From Hypholoma sublateritium FD-334 SS-4 (Eukaryota > Basidiomycota > Agaricomycetes > Agaricales > Strophariaceae): a stretch of 64,000 nt of DNA. Below, piece after piece: positions 24,330 through 36,301 of this stretch; the stretch's first letter is position 1; every line of letters starts with the position of its first letter. The notes below the pieces were generated by a model. That model was not told the DNA's origin. It did no database searches and worked only from the letters and a program-made list of their open reading frames with translations. The stretch is taken from contig KN817553.1 in assembly GCA_000827495.1 (NCBI GenBank), positions 62,001 through 126,000 on the forward strand, read 5' to 3'. The translations under genes were made by a program, and so were the position numbers.

Positions 24330-26050
24330 GGAGAGGAATGAAGCAGAGCAAAATTCCATGAGCAGCCGTATTTTACATAAGAAGATTTACGGGAAGAAAA
24401 ACACGGACGCGAATGATATTAAGTTTATTAAGTTTAGAGAGCTTACGTTCTTCGGCGCATCTTGATTTCCGGCTAGCAGCGGCACGCTACAGCGCCGCTG
24501 TTTCTCACGACATAAGAACTATCAAACACAGGCAAAATTGCCTCAGTTAGGGTCGGCAATGATCGATGATCAATCGATCAGTGTTACTTGATCCCATCCA
24601 AAGATACTCCAGATTGGTCAAGATCTTTGCCCCGATGTGATAACTATTGTGCTACTACGCGGCTTCGAAGTCTAAATACATGACGTAGAGAGGCTCAAGG
24701 TCTACTCAATAGGACTGGAAAGGGCCGGTGGTGACTTGGTGGCGACTAAGACGTACGCTCCCGTCGTGGTTTGCGCTCGCGGAAATATCCCAGGCGCGTG
24801 CGCATACATTGCTGAGCTATCTCACTGGAAGGCTATGAAACAGATCCAATAGCCTGAAAGAAATAACGCACATAATTTCGTCCCTGGTCAGCAACAATGT
24901 TTCTTTTGGTTTGAGTTCAGACTCGCTGACGTCGGTCACAACTACGCCGGTGCATGTAAGTTCAATGGGTCCACGATCGAGAGTACACAGTTGCACACGT
25001 ACCGCTAGGGGTTTTTGGATAATCATTGACTTCCTACCCTTCACGTTTGAGTAAACAAGATGAAAAAAAATTGCTGTCACGAACTTTATGGGCTAACATA
25101 TATGTCGGTCTGGGGTCGGTAGAGTAGTGGGCAATGTCATCCATGATCCCGCTACTCTCCTTAAGTAGCATTGCCTGCTTGGAGATCTCAGATTCTGTCG
25201 ATTACCAGTAAGTATCTTCAACATGAATAACGGTACAGAATTCCAATGCAATTTAGGCATAGTTACTACGTAACTGGTAATAGGCTAACATAACGGCGAA
25301 AAATTATCGAAGGAAAGCAAGCGGGTGTCTCAAGTAATTCCCGCCCTCTTCACCGCTCTCCCGAGATTCGCCGACACATCGCGCCCGACGCCGCTACGCG
25401 CTTCAAGCCCTCCGCTAATGTTCGACGCGGCCAACCCCGCAACGCGCTTAGCGATCCATGAGAGCACGGCAATTCGATATACGCTTATATCTAGGCGCCC
25501 ACATACGTATTGCTTTCTCCCCGTGCCTCGCTTTTGCATTTTATTTCTGGGATATTTCGTGTTCATAGTATTCTTATCTTTAGATCTTTGTGTATTGAGG
25601 ATAAAAGTAATTTGACGTTCTGTCATAAATTTTATGCAAAGTGAATATCACACCATGCTTCGGTATCACGCAGTGGCATCTTTTGGCTGTTAGATTATGG
25701 ATAGACGGTATCGGGAATCAGAACACGCAACCAGATACCATACAATGCGTCGACCACAGATTCTTTCCCCGAATTTCGTCTGCCTGTCAGTCGCTCGAAT
25801 TCCTCGCCCGATGGTTGGTATTTGTCACATAGTCGCCACTACTACGCCGACGTACGTAGTCCACTAGCTAGTTTTCCTGCAAGGAACCAGCCGCATTGGC
25901 TTCTGCACTCGTTACGACTGGTCGAGACTCTAATTTTTGAGCAAGTCATAAGCATAGCACAGCATTTTGTTTTTCATATGCTGGACCATATTTTGCAATG
26001 CCAGACCATATCCCTTCCCTGAAGCTAGTTCGACTCAGAAACAATGTTTC
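24330..26050. other. Intergenic, one doubtful ORF
   Basis: A minus-strand frame at 25080-24817 (SMIIQKPLAVRVQLCT, LTCTGVVVTDVSES) is protein-like but isolated. 24475-24505 can form a hairpin (AGCGGC...GCCGCT). 25121-25175 shows two interleaved inverted repeats (see findings). The 3' exons of the neighbouring minus-strand regulator may extend to about 25900 but could not be placed. Confidence 0.4.
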
Positions 26051-26059
26051 TAGCCGAAT

Positions 26060-28075
26060 AAATAAACTTACTTTCTATCAACGCGTCGGCAAGTTCTTGA
26101 ACTTGGCGGCAAATTTCTATGGCATGTGCAGCATCGGAGCTATGACCACATAACTTAACTAATCATGCATGCTTGAGGCACAATATGACGTACAAAAGAC
26201 GCACTAAGCGCAGAAGAAACGAACCGACAAATGCAGCGGTCATATGCGTGTACTGTACAGCTGATATGAAATCATCAGATAAGGGCTTCAGTACTGGTAA
26301 GGTCGCGTACCGGATGATAAGCCTCGTTTATAAAATGTCGAATTGAGAATAATGGATAAGGCCTGGGTTGCCAGATCTATTGATTGGGTTGCTAGCAGTC
26401 TTTGGGCGTGCGGTGCTTGCTGGACGTTCTTTGGGGTGATGTCTCTCAAGCAGATGGCATTTTGATATAGTAGAGCATAGATGTGCTGCATTCGCAGACT
26501 CTCTCTGTAAAAGGCTAAATACAAGAAGGTCAAATGACATGCTGTATTGAACGACAGCTGACTCTCACCGCATTCCTCATAACTAATTGAGAAAAGAGAA
26601 TCCCAATATTGGTACCAGTCCTGGAGAGGGGCGTAAACCTTTTCAAGCTCTTCTATCTCCTCCGCTCTCACAGGACCTTTGTGCACTCTCGCTCTAGTGG
26701 AAGTGAGCTCTACAGAGGACACCAATCTGGCATCGTCCATTTGGTAGAAGGAATTATTGATAAAAAAGCGGCAGTCTCTGATACTCTCATCGTTATGTAT
26801 GGCAGGCGGCCGACCCATTCCATGTGATATTCTGTCAATATGGCGCGTCAGTGCTGGTGATTTTTCGAAGAAGAGATAGGCTCATGTACAACTTACTGGA
26901 TCTCGAGCAGATAAACGCAGAACCACGTCCTCGCATGAACAACCAGGCGCTTATACTCCGATTTACAGCAGGATTCATGTTGATTGCTGTCTTGCCGTTC
27001 CATGACCGTACGCAGCCGAGGCCACGCCGTGTCCATGGCTTCGGAGAGCAAAATGAGATAGTCAGGTTATGCCTCATTAGTGACGTCGAAGGCACTCACA
27101 GAGGTTTAGAGCCATTCGCAAAGCGTGGCCTCCTAGAAGCCACCCCCGGTCCAACCAGCCTGCAAGGAGAACTAGAAGAGGTTGACGCCGCTGGAAACGT
27201 CGAGTTGTAGTGAGGGACATACCCATGGATCGCACAGAGTCGGCGCTTGATGACGCCGGGCCGAACAAAGTATCAGCCGACCAAGCCTGCACTTCCTTAA
27301 GATATCGATGCTGGACGCTACTTGGCGGTGCTACCACGTAGGCGTTTGTTAGACGATCAACCATTGTGATAAAAGAGTTGTCACCTCCTCCGTCCTGAAC
27401 AAGGGCTGCCACCAGGCAGATAGCGCTTACGGAAAACGGAGAGGTTTCGCGCAAGACGTCATAGGTATCAATCTCCTGATTGAACACAGGCCTGCAAGAC
27501 TATATCAGCTGGAGCTTCGGAGGAGACGGTATGAGCCCACAGAAATGTAGAACACATGTCAAAAAAACTGCAAAGCACATTGAGCTACCGGAAAAAGCGT
27601 AGAATGATCTTCCGCGCCTGACATTTTGAACAATCCGCGCTCCTCCGAGTTTTTCTCAACGACGACATCCTTTGTGGTAGCCTCTGGCCAGTCATAGGTA
27701 ATGATAGTCATCACAGCGTTAGATATACGTTAGAAGGACGGACACACTACCATCATGGCCTAAGTTTGCGGACGAAGACGAGACTGCGAGTTCAGGTTTT
27801 CCGAGTCGCTCTTTTGGGGGAAATTTCTGCGCAGGAGACGCTGCTATGTCTAGTATGCGCTTCGATTCGAGTATTGATGCCGTGAGTTCAACTTCATGGG
27901 TCTGAAGATCTGGATTTGAAACCACAAGATCTGTAAGCTGCGAGATACCCTTGTCACTAGTTGACCCTGAAATGATCAGTGAATTATTTCCTGAAGAGCC
28001 ATTTGTGAAGCCCGCATCCACACTCAACGATCCAGTACAAGTGGTCTGGTCCAGGTTAACAGAAGATGCGCCCAC
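26060..28075 (-). CDS. Fungal-specific transcription factor domain protein
   Basis: Multi-exon minus-strand gene. Read exons: about 28075-27751 (low-complexity linker), a short exon near 27703-27595, 27490-27265 and 27190-27110 (GWLLGGHALRMALNLC), about 27050-26910 (ARTWFCVYLLE), 26855-26300 (ISHGMGRPPAIHNDESI onward), 26248-26195 (YTHMTAAFVGSFLLRLVRL) and 26155-26075. The GRPPAI motif and the THMTAAF-SFLLRL motif identify the middle homology domain of Zn2Cys6-type regulators. No zinc cluster was seen upstream to 28.6 kb, and the C-terminal exons are also missing, so the gene may be truncated or may be one of the regulators lacking the cluster. Exact splice sites for the second and third exons are uncertain. 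Confidence 0.65.
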
Positions 28076-28109
28076 TGATGGGAAAACGCACAGGAAAGCC
28101 TTAGTCGGA

Positions 28110-28250
28110 AAAAATCGTTATTGAAGATGGTATAGGCCGAACTTGATCAATGGACCTACGGTAGTAGGCATCATGCGCCGCGCTGATTAGAGCCGTGAGT
28201 CGGGGGAAATGATTCTGCCCAAATTCTGCCCAACAAAAAACCTGGTCATT
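28110..28250 (-). other. Possible extra upstream exon of the 26-28 kb regulator
   Basis: An open minus frame reads HFPRLTALISAAHDAYYRRS and ends in a stop just before a consensus acceptor (CATCAG) that precedes the first recognised exon. It could be a 5' exon of the regulator or an unrelated fragment. Confidence 0.25.
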
Positions 28251-28259
28251 CAGGTCCAG

Positions 28260-28740
28260 GGACGCCTAAATATGCGCAAGCACTGAATCGTGTCTCTATG
28301 ATGCTTACTCGTCTGGGGATTGTTTGCTACCCCGTGTATGAAAATCTCCTGCCCGGGTAGTACTAAAATAAGGTGCCTATTTTTCTCGCAGTGATAGTTA
28401 GAACTTAGTAGGTGTCTACGATTTCACAGATTCTCGATCTCGATATTTGGAGTGATTAATTTCAGGAGCGCAAAAATTAGCTTAGCGACTGAAATCACCA
28501 AGTGCTCGCATCACGCGTCACAACGAGAAAAAAAAGGATTTTTAAAAATTTGCCTTAAATCAAAAGAAAATAGTTGGGCCTCCTTGGCACAATTTTTTTC
28601 CAAAAATTTCGAGCTGCAATGTACCGATGCGAAATCAACATGATCACCAGTGTACTTCAAGTTAGATTCGACTCACAGAATCGTAGTCACAGTGCACAGT
28701 CAGTATACTGACAAAGTCATCGGACTTTGATACGATAAGC
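28260..28740. other. Intergenic, nothing recognised
   Basis: AT-rich, with A-rich runs around 28528-28590; no motif-bearing ORF. Confidence 0.4.
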
Positions 28741-28745
28741 GCGTA

Positions 28746-28920
28746 CATTACGACGGCGAGCAGTCTTGAGTCCCCTGTTCGATCTCGATCCCGCCCCATT
28801 TAGATGCCGGTGGTTGCCGCATCACGCGCAGATGCCTGCGCAAGGCGCGCGTACTTCACCGCTCCCTCTCCTTTGCGCGCATGCGCCTTACCAATTGATA
28901 ACTGCGCTTATTCGATGCGT
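28746..28920 (-). repeat. SINE-like dispersed repeat, copy 2
   Basis: Inverted relative to 2400-2590. Conservation runs from the GCATGCGC block through GATGCGGCAA and GGCATCTAAATGGGG to GATCGAACAGGGGACTCAAG. On this strand the plus sequence reads CCCCTGTTCGATC, the B-box-like core. Confidence 0.6.
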
Positions 28921-29474
28921 TCATGCTGAAAACAAAAGACCTGGTGTGATAGGATGAGGATGATTTCTTGAGTGTCCGGGCTGAAGGACGGGACTACGCA
29001 ATGGCCACATCTCGACGCAGATGCTCGTCCGGACTCCGCACCTTCATCAATAGTAACAATTATCACGCTCTCATATTTTGTGTACTTTGCGTGGATTCAT
29101 TTTGGTTACGTCTTGGCTGTATTCTTGTGTAGATCAATNCTATATAAAATATATGTCCATTGTCAATTTTTGGAACTTCGGCAGGTTGGTAGTGATTTTA
29201 TTGAGAAGCGATGGAAAAGTATTGAAACTTTCTATTTTAACGGCTATTTTATCGAAATGTACTGTATCAAATAAATCACGAGCGCCAATTATTAAACATA
29301 TGTTCATGTACAACATTTTGTAGTCAACTTTAGATGGTGCATTAACAGTCAGCACTCCCCCGCTGGTTCAAANAGNGGAGGGGCCAAGGAGGAGGGTGGA
29401 ATGGACAATACTACATTGGTACACACTGCCTTTTTTGTGTTTTGCGCCGCCTGCTTGCCGCCAGCCGTTATTCG

Positions 29475-29520
29475 GCAGCAGATCGAGATCGAACAGGGGA
29501 CTACAGACTCGACGGCGAGC
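29475..29520 (+). repeat. SINE-like dispersed repeat, copy 3 (fragment)
   Basis: Only the core (GATCGAGATCGAACAGGGGACT and the following GACGGCGAGC) is shared with the other two copies. Ambiguous bases at 29373-29375 just upstream suggest an assembly join nearby. Confidence 0.5.
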
Positions 29521-29529
29521 TCTCGACTC

Positions 29530-30120
29530 CAGAATAAATCGAAGGAAGTCAGTTACCTTAACAAGGGAACACGGCGGTGGTAAGTTAATCCCCTTTAACA
29601 TCTCGGCACTACGCAGTACCGTTTACTTTAGTACGTGATCTTCTCCCGCTTCTTCTCCGAGTCCTACCTCTCATCTTCAGTCGTCTTAACTATTCTGCCA
29701 TGTGCATTCCACAGTGGGAGGATTCGAATCTGAATTTCGCTATGGAATTGGGCCTGATTAGATTTTTGACATGCCCGCCGTTTCTTATCCCTTAAGGCGG
29801 ATGATCAAGCGCGACTCCGAATCGGAGCCTGAGTGACATCTACACCAACTACTTGCGTGTGCCGTCAGCCGCAATGAAGTACCGTTCTGTATACAAGTAG
29901 CTAATCGGAGTTTGAGATATGATCGCACACAAGTAGATAAAGGGCGCAAATACCGCTGTTTTGCTTCGCTTGCCCAAGCTTCGACCAGCACGCAAGATAT
30001 CCTCGTTCCCAGTGAACAAAACAAACCGGCATACCTGTGACTCATCGTATTACCTGTCAGATTTTTGTGTGCGTATTTCTTGTTAATTGGGCCCGCCGCC
30101 GTTTTAATAAGCTGAAACCC
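29530..30120. other. Intergenic
   Basis: No motif-bearing ORF; likely promoter region for the gene at 30130. Confidence 0.35.
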
Positions 30121-30129
30121 AGTAATCCT

Positions 30130-30594
30130 ATGTCTCAGCGCCCGACTTCTCCGCCCCCCAACTCGCCGCGACTCCCCGTCATATCCTCTGATCAAACCGT
30201 ACCTTCATTTGACGAGGTTGACGAGAAACTCTCATATCTCTCGAATCTTGAAAATTTCAAAGAGGGCGTCAAAAATTTCACTCATATATATAGCCTCAAC
30301 GGGTCCGCAGAAAGCACGTCGGCGATTAATCGCCTAATTGAAACTGCGGTACAGTTCTTAACTGTTGTTGATTTGTATTTTGCTGCTTAATTTTATCTCC
30401 AGGGCTCTTTTCAATTCAGTATCGCCGACTGCATCTCTGACGATGCTCTTTTTTCCACTATTCAGAACCTTGTTTCAATGGGCCGAACCATTATTAATGA
30501 CGAGTCCGCAAGACGCTCCTGCAATGCAACCGACTACGGCTGTGTTTTTGAAGCTCTAGAACTTCTGATCAGCCAAGTATACGAATATATTTAG
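30130..30594 (+). CDS. Small hypothetical protein, two exons
   Basis: Model: 30130-30363 and 30403-30594 with a 39-base GT-AG intron carrying a CTTAA-type branch site; 141 residues. The first exon begins MSQRPTSPPPNSPRLPV, a proline/serine-rich start, followed by a helical stretch (LENFKEGVKNFTHIYSLNG). The second exon contains four spaced residues including CISDD and CNATDYGCVFEALELL. It is not a secreted protein by sequence. Function unknown; the intron is at the short end of the fungal range, so the splice is the weakest point. Confidence 0.5.
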
Positions 30595-31184
30595 CCTCAA
30601 GTTCATATATATCAGTACCCTCGCTGCCTTGTTGTCCATATCATTGATAAGTATGTCGTAGTGAAGTAGCTTTGATGCTGTTTAAATTTTAATGCAGAGT
30701 CCGTTATTCCTACCTTTTCAGATTTTCAGAGGGCCCGAAAGCATTCGAACTTGCATAATTTTTTGGCGGTCCTTATGTATTCACATGACGGTCTTTAGTG
30801 AACATTACCTATGGTATTTAAATACCTGTAGACATCTACCGCCTGGCCAACACCTTGACGCACATTACGACTATCGCCGCGACACTGCATGACCCCCATC
30901 GAACACCTGCACACCGCAATCATGCCGCCAGTGCACGGCGAGCCCGTCTTTAACTTAGTCTTTCTTCACCGACCGCAGTGTGCCAGGCAGAGCGTTGTCG
31001 GCTGGCGAATTCCACGGCCCACCACTGTGACGCTTGTGCCTCCATTTCATTAGAAAGCTTACGCGCAGAGCGCCGCAAGCAGAGGAACTGGAGCCAGCTC
31101 AAGAGCCACCGTTCATGGCAGATGTCTCATCCGTTCAGGCATGCGTGGCCCTCGCGGACGTCATCATAGCTGGCGTTCCCCGGC

Positions 31185-31570
31185 GTATGGGTTGTCCGCG
31201 GCCGTCTCCTGGGCGTGCCCGGGCATCAGCAGCTCTACTACGTGCCGGGATATGACTATCAGCGCTACACCTGCTCGTAGACCGAAAGCGCAACGCACCT
31301 TCGATAAATAACGGCTGGTGCGGCTGGGATAATCGCGCAGGCTGCCCTTGTGCAGTCGCCCGTGGAAGTCGACATCAACGTCGAGCCGGCGCACGCGTAC
31401 GTCGCACAGGGGTAGTATTTCTACATGCCGAGGTACGGCAATCAGCACTACGCCTACTTGCAGCCCGGAAGCGCTTGAACATACCTTCGATGAAAAGTGG
31501 CTTAAATTGCGCTCGAGCAGTCGCGCGGGCTGCCCTTGTGCATCTGCCCGTGGAACAACAAGTTCTCTAT
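31185..31570 (+). pseudogene. Decayed tandemly duplicated coding fragment
   Basis: Two diverged units follow each other: about 31225-31395 and 31405-31570. Both encode the pattern QLYYVPGYDYQRY / YFYMPRYGNQHYAY, then a stop, then ACC-TTCGAT and GGCTGCCCTTGTGCA-TC-CCCGTGGAA. Stops interrupt every frame. The original protein could not be identified. Confidence 0.5.
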
Positions 31571-31613
31571 CTGGACGTAGCTAGACTCATATTTGTAACA
31601 AGTTACAAGATCA

Positions 31614-32035
31614 GCCTCGCTTCGCTGCGGCAAAGACTGGGCAACCCCAAGCAGACCAGGCCACCGCCCTTCATTTTTAGTCGGTAAGAAATCAATAACC
31701 AGGCAAGCTTTGACCCCCGAGCTGCCTCGCTTCGCTGCGGCAAAGACTGGGCAAACCCAAGCAGACCTGGGCCACCAGGCCATCGCCCTTCATTTGTAAG
31801 TAAGAGATCAAGACCCAGGAAAGCTTTGGCCCTAGAGCTCGAAAAGGAGGGAAAAATCATGCACAAACAAAAGCGTGTCATAACTATAAGTATATGAGTG
31901 ATTAGCTGTCATAATATATTTTCAGCAGGTGAGAAATCTAGAATGAGGAAAGCTTGGGCCCTCGAGCTCAAAAAGAAGGGAAATATCACCCACAAACAAA
32001 AGCGTGTCATAATTATAAGTATATGAGTGATACCT
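31614..32035. repeat. Overlapping tandem duplications
   Basis: A 110-base unit starting GCCTCGCTTCGCTGCGGCAA at 31614 is repeated at 31724. Its 3' part (GGAAAGCTT-GGCCCT-GAGCTC) then recurs at 31928 together with a downstream block (ACAAACAAAAGCGTGTCATAA, TAAGTATATGAGTGAT) with a period of about 129 bases. So two partly overlapping duplications built an array of three units. Confidence 0.85.
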
Positions 32036-32039
32036 ATTT

Positions 32040-33960
32040 TAAAGTCATCCAGTCAGGGTTAAAACCCCTGTCGCTATTCTTGAGCCAAGCGGCCCAATTA
32101 GCTGTCAAAAATAGAACAGCTCGCAGCCCAAAAAAGAATAGGATGGCGCTCAGCGAGGGCGCATCATATCCTTGAGGCGCGAAAACGTGGCTAAAATTAT
32201 GCATCAGTTGTACCTCAGTCACCACAGCTGTCGTAGTACATCACGGCAATCCGGGAGACACTTCCGAGAAATTCCGCTGGCAGGTTACATCCAAGTTCTA
32301 TATCTGACTCTAATTTTGTCCATAGAACTCGCAACTCCCGCAGAATGTTAGCCTAAGTGTAGTCGGAGGCGTCAGGCGGGATATTCGCGAAGTTCCAGAT
32401 ATGTAAATCGACCGTGCTTCTTTGACAATGAGGGCGGTCGTGTAATTAGTAATTACGGTCAATGCCGGCTGGAGTTAGATTTTTGTAGTCTTATAGTGTC
32501 GTGATATAAACATCCGCGTTCTCCCCACTGCCAACGCCCCCCCGTCGACCATTAACCACCTTATAAAACCGTATCAATATGACTCGCCCTTTCGCTCTGG
32601 ACAACACGTAGGGCAATCATCTTCTCATTATCCTACAATCCACTTACTTGCTTGCGACTTGCTTGGGACCACTCGGACAGTCTGGGCGCGGCTTTCATAG
32701 GGGTAATCGTAGCCACTGCGTAAGTCCTGCTACGTTACTCGTCTAATTTTGCCTCATGAAATCTACTCTGAAGTTTATATGGGGGTCAGAATTTCTTCGA
32801 AATTTCCAATCACATCATAATAACTCTTCAATTAGTCTCCGCCGCACAGGCGTGGTACTATTTCTGTCATCAAAAGGACAAATGGCCCGTCAAATCTATG
32901 GTATGGCCTACTTGTTTCCAATGCGCACATCACTGACATGTCATGCCAGGTTGCTGCCGTTCTCGTCTTTGATACCATACACCAGTGTTTGATCGTCCAT
33001 ACAGGTGTCCCTCTTGTATTTCTTTCTATGGGAGAATTTTTTCTGATTTATGTACTCCGTCTTAGTGTACGTTTATGTCATCACGAATTGGGGAAACCCA
33101 GTCTACCTTGAACGCATAGTATGGTTAGCCTCTATTCACTCTATTCAATCGCCAATTCCCAAACTGTATGCTTATCTAGGAGTATGCTGGTGAGCAACAT
33201 GCAACCCTTGTCATTGAAAATGCGCACTTTCCCAGCTTTACTTATTCTCAACCAAGGTTGAAGTTCTATTCAATGTAAACTATCCCCATTCACCATTATT
33301 GATTCCATCATTGAAATGAGAATAGGGACTTACGGCGCTTGTCGTCCAAAGGTATGTATCATGTTCAATGGGGTTCTCTGTCGACACTTTTTTGATGATG
33401 GTGCAGCTTTCTAGCGATACGTTTGTGGCGATGTAGCAACCCCTTATATCCTTATATTCGATCTTGAGTCTCAATTCGTTTTCTAGTCAGTGGCCGGAAA
33501 AGCCTTGTTGCTGGTTTCATAGTAAGTATTGAATATCTCGCGGATCCGACCGCGGTCTGAGGACAAGTCATCGAGATAATGTTTTATTTTACTAGGGAGC
33601 GTTAGTCCTCGGAGAATTCGGTTTGTACAATTCCTTTGTGTTGTCTTTGTGCCTTCAATCATTCTTAATATGTTTCTAGGTTGTATTCTTGGTGAGCTAC
33701 CCCGACTTAGTTTGGCCAATATAACGATGCTTATGGGTTGATATTTGAATTTCAAGTATTCACCTCGATGTCGTCAGTGCAAACGCATATTTTCAACTTT
33801 TCATACACGTCACGCGACATGCTATCAATAGGCTTCACATGACAACTTTCGTCGAGTTGGCAAAGCTCAAGGTCAGCAGGTTTTACAACATTCTAACTTG
33901 AAGGCAATGCTCAGTTCGCTGAATCAATTCATTATGTAGTATCTGTCTATTCTGGTAAAT
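32040..33960. other. Intergenic; possible upstream exons of the DUF6534 gene
   Basis: Frames are short. TTFVELAKLK at about 33844-33872 (plus) resembles a loop motif of DUF6534 proteins and could be the last upstream exon of the gene at 33971. 32130-32200 (minus) reads LRAVLFLTANWAAWL, unassigned. Confidence 0.35.
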
Positions 33961-33970
33961 GCACTCGCAG

Positions 33971-34625
33971 CGGCAGGTGATTTGACCATCGCGGCCGGGC
34001 TCTGCATTAACCTGCATCTCTCGCGCACCGGATTGTCTAGGTAACTACAAGTTTCAGCACGTCTGGGTATTTGATGACATCGTCACCACCCCGTTTGTCA
34101 GGTCAAACGCTATGATCAATATGCTTGTACGTGCCTCAGTTTGCTCCTATCCACCGCGCGCATATTCCCTTCTCCTTAGATCTTATTCTCGGTTAATACT
34201 GGCGCTTTGACATGGTAGGTCGTCAGTGAGAACTCGAGCCAGACGCTGACAAGATGGCCATTTCTTCCATGATTACGGAGCAGCCTCTGCGCAGTTGCAT
34301 CCCTCATCTCGGTGGGCGCACACGTCTCAATCTTTCTCCGCAACCGTCCCTGACTTCACTGCCTAGATTGTCTGCGCCGGCGACACCTTTCTCTACATCT
34401 CGTTTTTCTTCTGCATTGGCCGCCGTGAGTTGCTTGCGACGGTCGACTCCGACAAACGTATTTGATCAGCCTTCCCTCCTTTTTTAGTGTACACAAACTC
34501 GCTGCTCGCGACGCTCAATGGGCGAAAGATGATCCGCTCCGCAGGGAGTGCGGCAGGTACCACGAACTACGACGCGACACCTTTTGTCGCTTTGCAGACG
34601 TTCCCGACGACGTCGCCGCGAGTAA
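33971..34625 (+). CDS. DUF6534-like membrane protein, partial
   Basis: Spliced exons read GDLTIAAGLCINLHLSRTGL (33971-34039), NAMINML (34102-34126), ILFSVNTGALT (about 34180-34212), DTFLYISFFFCIGR (about 34370-34432) and LYTNSLLATLNGRKMIR (34487-34620). The order membrane helix, RTG-turn, membrane helix, then KLYxNSLLATLNxR is the signature of the DUF6534 C-terminal region, a fungal integral membrane family of unknown function. A stop in the part between 34213 and 34365 is not removed by an obvious intron, and the N-terminal helices were not found, so it may be a pseudogene. Confidence 0.55.
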
Positions 34626-34659
34626 GTTGTATTTTTTTTATCATACTTTTCCCTCCCGC

Positions 34660-35800
34660 TGAGGCTACTTCCTATACGCTTTTGTTACCAGCGCATGACA
34701 AGCATATCAATCAGCCTCGACACCAGCCAATGCGAGGACGTCCCAAAAAAGACCGAGGTGCGTGAATGTGGGTTTACGTTGGAGAGCATCGGGAGTATCA
34801 CTGATTTCAATTGTACGTTAGGTATTGGTCTCGACGTCAATTGCGCAAGACGCCAGTGACAGAGAGCAGCCTGCCGAGCATACATGACCGAACAAGGACC
34901 AAAAAAACTTTAGAGGTATTTTGGGGAAATTATCTTGATCATTGGAGAGCTGTGAAGCTGGTGGGACCGCGCAAGGTGTAAATAGCATTCATGTCCTGAT
35001 TTAGGGGGCGTTTCTTGTCTGCGCATAATATACTTTTCCGAGCTTGCCTTGTCAACCAACAACTAGGGAGATGAAACCTGTACTGATGGTTTATTGCGAC
35101 AATTTAAAGGAATGTTAGTCTGTCCTTCTACAGCCAGCACGGACTGTCAGGGCTTGGTCGATCACTAATACATGGATTTTGTGCCAACTGTTGACCTCTA
35201 TGCCGAAGCCCATAGAGCTCCTCGAAGTGCTTGAAGCGGATGATCTGGTTGCGCAGTGCACGTTGTACTCCATGTGTCGATTCTTGCTGAGCGGTGGCGC
35301 TCCACAAATTACCTTGAAAATGTATCAAATCTACTATGGTTTGGCCACTGGTGGAGCAGACACTTTGTGCAACATAGATTGCTAAAAATGAAGTAACATG
35401 AGCACGCAGAACAGCTGGCATAACGATCAGGAATGACAAGTAGATCTCGGACAACTTATTATGTTCGTATTATATTTGTTTAAACAATGTGATAGATAGA
35501 TTTTAGGCAGAAATATATCTTGGTAAACTCAAGGTACTCAAACCGTTATAGAAAGTTGAAATCCACTCTATGGTTCGGCCGGAACTGCTTCAGAAACACT
35601 TCTATTAGTCAGAACTAACAAAACTTGAATACACATAATTCTTACAGATTTACTGCGCTAACATATGGCATTATTCACCTCGGTCCTCAATTACCAGGCA
35701 AGAGTGGAATAAAGGACTGCCACCGTATCACCATGACCTACCATGACACACGCCGTGACCAGGGGCTTGCGAGATACGCTTGTACTTTAGTGGGGGTCGG
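34660..35800. other. Intergenic, no supported gene
   Basis: Short ORFs only; no motifs. It ends at the right 69-bp inverted repeat. Confidence 0.4.
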
Positions 35801-35809
35801 CAATCCTGT

Positions 35810-35878
35810 AATTCAAAACGCCCGCCAATTTTGAAAAGGGTCCACTCGATAAGACCCACTACCTAAGGTAGCGGGGAT
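35810..35878 (-). repeat. 69-bp inverted repeat, right copy
   Basis: Exact reverse complement of 14255-14323. Just outside, ATGATTATC occurs twice (35877-35885 and 35891-35899). The immediate flanks of the left and right copies do not share a clear target duplication. Confidence 0.9.
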
Positions 35879-36301
35879 GATTATCCAATAATGATTATCA
35901 GCCACTTAACTGTTGCAAACGGCGATGCCAAACACGGCCAAAGACAAGTTCAAGTTTCGCTTGATCCTCGGATTGTTTAGTTACGCCGCACCCTCGTAAG
36001 ATTTGCGTAAGATTGTAAGCGCTCAGAAGTTCAACTTTCAAATTTACCACTCAACTTCTGCGACCACTGGCAGTGCAACTCTCGAGTTTTCACATAATCA
36101 TTATCCCTTTTCAAGTTTTATTCACCACCTTCAATCTAGTATCGGACGCACAGACATTGACCTGGTATCATACTGGTCATTGTATTTGGTACTGATTTAT
36201 ATTCGAATACAATCCAATGCAGAAGTACGACCGTCCCATAACCACCATCTTTCCATTACTGATGCAATAATTACCGTAGGCTGGACCGCAACCATGGTAG
36301 G

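Noticed and set aside
32034..32225. Minus ORF with LFLTANWAAWL
   Set aside because: Short, isolated and without splice continuation.
14255..35878. Declaring a single giant transposon
   Set aside because: The ends are identical, but no target duplication, transposase or copy elsewhere can be shown from this window.
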